From Bacteroidales bacterium (GTDB taxonomy: Bacteria > Bacteroidota > Bacteroidia > Bacteroidales > F082), in contig JANTGU010000068.1 in the NCBI GenBank assembly GCA_024762735.1, forward strand, positions 1-9,335: a stretch of 9,335 nucleotides of DNA, in the 5' to 3' direction. Positions 7,371 to 9,335 of this stretch are shown piece by piece. The stretch's first letter is position 1. Each line of letters opens with the position of its first letter. A program made the translations under genes and the position numbers. Below the pieces are notes generated by a model. It did no database searches. It was not told the origin of the DNA and was given only the letters and a program-made list of their open reading frames with translations.

Positions 7371-7395
7371 ACTGGATTTATGAAAACGCACCTTG
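7371..7395 (+). pseudogene. 3' remnant of a second DUF559 gene
   Basis: In the register of the intact gene this stretch reads TGG ATT TAT GAA AAC GCA CCT TGA, giving WIYENAP-stop against WIYENTH-stop at the end of the DUF559 gene 590 bp downstream (21 of 25 bases match). As in the intact copy, the stop is followed immediately by CCCACCCC. Upstream of 7371 the similarity fades; an in-frame TAA lies near 7357. It is therefore the tail of a deleted gene, or a repeat boundary that includes the gene end. Confidence 0.6.
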
Positions 7396-7424
7396 ACCCA
7401 CCCCCAACCCCTCCGAGGAGGGGA
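7396..7424 (+). repeat. Left-type palindromic end A, copy 1
   Basis: ACCCACCCCC-AA-CCCCTCCGAGGAGGGG-A. The inner CCCCTCC-GA-GGAGGGG (7408-7423) is a 7-bp perfect hairpin, and the whole is the inverted counterpart of the B ends. It starts in the remnant stop codon TGA, whose last base is its first. Confidence 0.85.
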
Positions 7425-7466
7425 GTATGGCACAAGCGAGTATTTTGAAAAGTGTTTTTCAAAAGA

Positions 7467-7610
7467 ATGAATAAAAGAAAAAAGATACTATATTCACTTC
7501 GGCAAGTGGTAGCGATTCCCCTCCCTGGAGGGGATGCCGAAGGCAGGGGTGGGTCATTCCCCTCTTCGGAGGAAATAAAGGGGTGGGTAAACATCCAAAA
7601 ACATGAATAA
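7467..7610 (+). other. 47-codon open frame across the core and right ends
   Basis: ATG at 7467 opens a frame beginning MNKRKKILYSLRQVVAIPL. It reads through both B ends and stops at 7608-7610, 8 bp inside the DUF559 gene. The right copy has the matching frame from 8057 to 8224 (MNKEKKILYSLRQMVAIPL). The differences seen change amino acids (R/E, V/M, P/L) rather than silent sites, so there is no sign of protein-level selection. The opening MNK-R-KIL resembles the DUF559 start MNKMRRKIL, which may be a trace of an internally deleted gene or an A-rich coincidence. Confidence 0.2.
7516..7588 (+). repeat. Two tandem right-type palindromic ends B, left copy
   Basis: A 39-bp version (7516-7554) carries TTCCCCTCC-CT-GGAGGGGA, then TGCC-GAA-GGCA and GGGGTGGGT. 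After CA comes a 32-bp version (7557-7588) with TTCCCCTC-TTCG-GAGGAA, then ATAAA and GGGGTGGGT. The second has a decayed stem. It ends 14 bp before the DUF559 start codon and so supplies the upstream inverted end and the 5' leader of that gene. Confidence 0.85.
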
Positions 7611-7986
7611 AATGCGAAGAAAAATACTTCCATACAACCCAAAATTAAAACCGTTAGCCAAAGCTTTACGTAAAAACATGACCTTGGCAGAGGTTTTATT
7701 ATGGAACAAACTAAAACAAAAGCAAATGTTGAAATATGATTTTGATCGCCAACGACCAATTGACAATTACATTGTTGACTTTTATTGTAAAGATTTAATG
7801 CTGGCCATTGAAATTGATGGTAGCAGCCATGATTTTGAAGAGGTAATAAAAAATGATGGAATACGACAAAAAAAGCTGGAAAGTATGGGAATTCATTTTT
7901 TAAGATTTCAAGACAGAGAGGTCAAACAAGATATGGAAAATGTTTTAAGAAAAATTGAAAATTGGATTTATGAAAACACACATTAA
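7603..7986 (+). CDS. DUF559 endonuclease domain-containing protein
   Basis: A 127-residue protein of the DUF559 family, a small PD-(D/E)XK-like nuclease fold related to Vsr mismatch endonuclease; its biological role is unsettled. It consists of the domain alone. An N-terminal helical part TLAEVLLWNKLKQKQM (27-42) is followed by FDRQRPIDNYIVDFYC (47-62), AIEIDGSSH (68-76) and GIHFLRFQDREV (96-107). Candidate catalytic residues are D59, E70, D72 and H76, all present, so the gene looks intact. The ATG at 7603 follows ATCCAAAAAC; M4 (7612) is a possible alternative start. The stop TAA shares its last base with the following palindromic end. The coding sequence is clearly more A/T-rich than pepP-xseAB, consistent with acquisition. 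No partner methylase or toxin/antitoxin gene is adjacent. Confidence 0.88.
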   Translation: MNKMRRKILPYNPKLKPLAKALRKNMTLAEVLLWNKLKQKQMLKYDFDRQRPIDNYIVDFYCKDLMLAIEIDGSSHDFEEVIKNDGIRQKKLESMGIHFLRFQDREVKQDMENVLRKIENWIYENTH

Positions 7987-8125
7987 CCCACCCCTAACCC
8001 CTCCGAGGAGGGGAGTATGGCACAAGCGAGTGTTATGAAAAGTGTTTTTTAAAAGAATGAATAAAGAAAAAAAGATACTATATTCACTTCGGCAAATGGT
8101 AGCGATTCCCCTCCTTGGAGGGGAT
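7961..8125 (+). repeat. Right copy of the 165-bp direct repeat
   Basis: Gapless counterpart of 7371-7535. Its first 26 bases are the last codons of the intact DUF559 gene (NWIYENTH-stop). Then come the A end 7986-8014, the core 8015-8105 and the beginning of a B end. In this copy the A end reads ACCCACCCCTAACCCC, one base different from the left copy. Confidence 0.9.
7986..8014 (+). repeat. Left-type palindromic end A, copy 2
   Basis: ACCCACCCC-TAA-CCCCTCCGAGGAGGGG-A, with the 7-bp hairpin at 7998-8013. It lies directly on the DUF559 stop codon, so it will form the 3' end structure of that mRNA and could act as its terminator or stabiliser. It is inverted relative to the B end at 7557-7588, bracketing the gene. 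Confidence 0.85.
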
Positions 8126-8187
8126 AAAGGGGTGGGTATTCCCCTCCTTGGAGGGGATGCCGAAGGCAGGGGTGGGTCATTCCCCTC
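8106..8187 (+). repeat. Tandem right-type palindromic ends B, right copy (two full, one truncated)
   Basis: A 32-bp version (8106-8137: TTCCCCTCC-TT-GGAGGGGA, then TAAA, GGGGTGGGT) is followed by a 39-bp version (8139-8177) with the TGCC-GAA-GGCA insert. After CA only TTCCCCTC (8180-8187) of a third copy remains before the sequence becomes unrelated. The order of the two versions differs from the left copy, which indicates repeated gain and loss of B modules. Confidence 0.85.
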
Positions 8188-8243
8188 AGGGAAAGAGAGT
8201 ATAAAATCGAAATATTTAAAATAAGCACTAATAATTCAACAAA

Positions 8244-8300
8244 ATGAAAACGATATTATCCACGATATTATTCTTGTTGCTTGTTTTGCTCGCGGCATAA
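8244..8300 (+). other. 18-codon orphan signal-peptide-like ORF
   Basis: ATG at 8244, preceded by AATTCAACAAA, encodes MKTILSTILFLLLVLLAA and then stops (TAA 8298-8300). The peptide looks exactly like a Sec signal core with nothing after it. It may be the start of a secreted-protein gene that lost its body, perhaps when the adjacent repeat block arrived, a tiny membrane peptide, or chance. No clear continuation was found, although one other frame stays open to about 8390 and is Cys-rich. It lies 61 bp before the protease gene and could also be a leader ORF for it. Confidence 0.3.
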
Positions 8301-8361
8301 ACCCTCACTGTAAAACAGAGTTTCAGAAGTCCCAAAAACTTTGCCATTCAAACCATTGTTT

Positions 8362-9335
8362 ATGTATAAATTATTTTTGACAGGATTATTACTATTAGCA
8401 GCAAACATCAATGCATCTCTTGCGCAAACAGTCGATTTAACTTCGGTTGATGAATTTATTAAGGTGGCATCAACCATAAAAGCCGGGAAAGAGGTTTCGG
8501 CAGAGCAATGGAAAGCTTTTGAAAACTCAGCGGCTTACAAAAAAATGGCAGCAAGAAAAAATAAAAAGCTGATAAGTATTATCAAGTCCTCCATGAACAT
8601 GGCTTTTGGTAAAAATACTACGGCTGAAAAAGAACGTGTATTAAGCATTACCAAAGAGCAGATGGCCACCAGCACCAATTTATTGCTAAAAAAGCTTATT
8701 CTCGCAAACTACCTCGATGTAAACAACCACTTTGATTCAATTAAATCATTCAGAGAAAACTACGATTTTAACGGACTTATTAACAGAGTCAAACAACGAT
8801 TAAGCTCATTTCTCGGCACCCCGTTGGATTCAACGGCTATGTTTAATCCTGTACGTTTCTTTTTTATTAATGCCGATGGGAGTAACGAAGAGGATGCGCT
8901 GTACATTGATTTTAACCTGGTTTACAAACTAACCGAACAGCAGCGAATCAATTTTCTTGCTCATGAATTCTTCCACAATTACAGAGAGCATTTTGAAAAC
9001 CACGATTTTAATTACAAAAGCGATTTGAATTATACCCTTGATTTGATAACGAATGAAGGCATTGCTGATTTGATTGACAAGTCAGAAGGCTATGAAAAGT
9101 ACTATTCTTATGTGATTGAATTACCCGAGATGGTTGAAACCATGACCGGCTTATACCATCGGGCGCCGGAGAATTTGGAAAAATTACAACAGGTTATCAT
9201 GCAATATGCCAACGGGGAGATTTCTGAAACAAAGTTGGTCGATAACATCATAGAAATTGTAAAATTCAACGGGCATGCCATTGGGTTTTACATGGCCAAC
9301 CAAATTGTTGCTGCCAGTTATAAAAGTGAAATGTT
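8362..9335 (+). CDS. DUF5700-type putative zinc protease, secreted (3' end cut by window)
   Basis: The open frame runs from ATG 8362 to the end of the window: 324 complete codons, with the C-terminus missing. A signal peptide covers residues 1-21 (hydrophobic LFLTGLLLLAA, cleavage likely after ASLA before QTV), so the protein is periplasmic or surface-exposed. The zinc motif HEFFH lies at 201-205 with catalytic E202. NEGIADLID (231-239) supplies E232 as the likely third ligand, a gluzincin-like arrangement. GHAIGFYMANQI (304-315) is a further conserved-looking segment near the end. I assign it to the DUF5700 putative Zn-dependent protease family from memory of this layout; its substrate is unknown. 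An in-frame stop at 8311 and no other ATG fix the start. An imperfect -7 box AAACTTTG lies at 8336-8343. It is probably transcribed independently of the repeat block. Confidence 0.8.
   Translation, partial: MYKLFLTGLLLLAANINASLAQTVDLTSVDEFIKVASTIKAGKEVSAEQWKAFENSAAYKKMAARKNKKLISIIKSSMNMAFGKNTTAEKERVLSITKEQMATSTNLLLKKLILANYLDVNNHFDSIKSFRENYDFNGLINRVKQRLSSFLGTPLDSTAMFNPVRFFFINADGSNEEDALYIDFNLVYKLTEQQRINFLAHEFFHNYREHFENHDFNYKSDLNYTLDLITNEGIADLIDKSEGYEKYYSYVIELPEMVETMTGLYHRAPENLEKLQQVIMQYANGEISETKLVDNIIEIVKFNGHAIGFYMANQIVAASYKSEM

Larger units (their letters stand above)
7371..7535 (+). repeat. Left copy of the 165-bp direct repeat
   Basis: Aligns without gaps to 7961-8125 with about 12 mismatches (roughly 93% identity). 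It contains the DUF559 tail, A end 7396-7424, core 7425-7515 and the start of a B end at 7516. The core has 6 differences in 91 bp between the copies. CACTT-CGGC-AAGTG (7495-7508) is a small hairpin whose stem is broken in the right copy. Confidence 0.9.
7371..8187 (+). mobile_element. Candidate DUF559-associated repeat unit (palindromic ends, tandem 590-bp periodicity)
   Basis: A block built as: DUF559 3' remnant, left end (A), 91-bp core, right ends (B), intact DUF559 gene, A, core, B, B, truncated B. The two long direct repeats (7371-7535 and 7961-8125) are 590 bp apart without gaps. The A end (ACCCACCCC...) and B end (...GGGGTGGGT) are inverted copies of each other, each holding a strong hairpin. 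The gene stop codon runs directly into an A end. It lies between a housekeeping operon and an unrelated secreted-protein gene, and is visibly more A/T-rich in its coding part. No flanking target duplication and no known transposase are seen, so mobility is inferred from structure alone. An alternative is local tandem duplication of an immobile repeat-flanked gene. Confidence 0.5.

Noticed and set aside
7340..7759. 139-codon minus-strand frame across the repeat block
   Set aside because: It reads through palindromes and antisense to the DUF559 gene, with no start context or recognisable domain.
7396..8177. Classical IS element with transposase
   Set aside because: No transposase domain is present; DUF559 is a small nuclease-like fold, and no target site duplication could be recognised at the outer edges.
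8106..8177. G-quadruplex from the GGGG...GGGGTGGG runs
   Set aside because: Only three runs of three or more G occur before C-rich sequence intervenes; hairpin pairing with the CCCCTCC arms explains the G-runs better.
8042..8224. 60-codon plus-strand frame in the right repeat copy as a real gene
   Set aside because: It translates the palindromic modules themselves (repeated IPLLGGD), and the substitutions against the left copy are not silent.
8268..8477. 69-codon minus-strand frame
   Set aside because: It is antisense to the 5' end of the DUF5700-type protease gene, which has a signal peptide and HEFFH motif, so it is a shadow.

Overview
The window reads as a chromosomal segment of a Bacteroidota bacterium, probably of the Bacteroidales/Marinilabiliales type. 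Four things point there: a type IX secretion (T9SS) C-terminal sorting domain on a 630-residue secreted protein, -7 promoter boxes of the TAnnTTTG type (TATCTTTG, TACTTTTG), A-rich leaders without a clear Shine-Dalgarno, and an XseA with a divergent catalytic motif. The genus cannot be read from the sequence.

Layout. 1-116: three 24-bp tandem repeats built of nested palindromes, ending in a perfect 15-bp hairpin, probably a decorated terminator of an upstream gene outside the window. 142-1206 (+): a GH53 endo-beta-1,4-galactanase lipoprotein with both catalytic glutamates. 1232-2125 (-): a YitT-family membrane protein (DUF161 + DUF2179), convergent with the galactanase. 2350-4242 (-): a T9SS-exported protein with two Asp-boxes. 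4379-7273 (+): a tightly overlapping pepP-xseA-xseB cluster (Xaa-Pro aminopeptidase and both subunits of exodeoxyribonuclease VII). 8362-9335 (+): the first 324 residues of a secreted DUF5700-type putative zinc protease, cut by the window end.

The unusual part is 7371-8187. A small AT-rich gene for a DUF559 (PD-(D/E)XK/Vsr-like) endonuclease-domain protein sits between two copies of a 165-bp direct repeat, exactly 590 bp apart and about 93% identical. Each repeat starts inside a DUF559 3' end, passes the stop codon directly into a GC-rich palindromic end (ACCCACCCC, then CCCCTCC-GA-GGAGGGG), a 91-bp core, and then one or more inverted versions of the same end (ending GGGGTGGGT). The gene is therefore bracketed by inverted palindromic ends, and the left copy keeps the last codons of a second, otherwise lost DUF559 gene. 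This looks like a non-autonomous or DUF559-linked mobile/REP-like unit and is the best candidate for an undescribed system here.

The other genes are ordinary accessory or housekeeping functions: polysaccharide breakdown, secreted surface proteins, peptide turnover and DNA repair. Apart from the pepP-xseAB cluster there is no evidence that they work as one pathway. No rRNA, tRNA or CRISPR array was seen.
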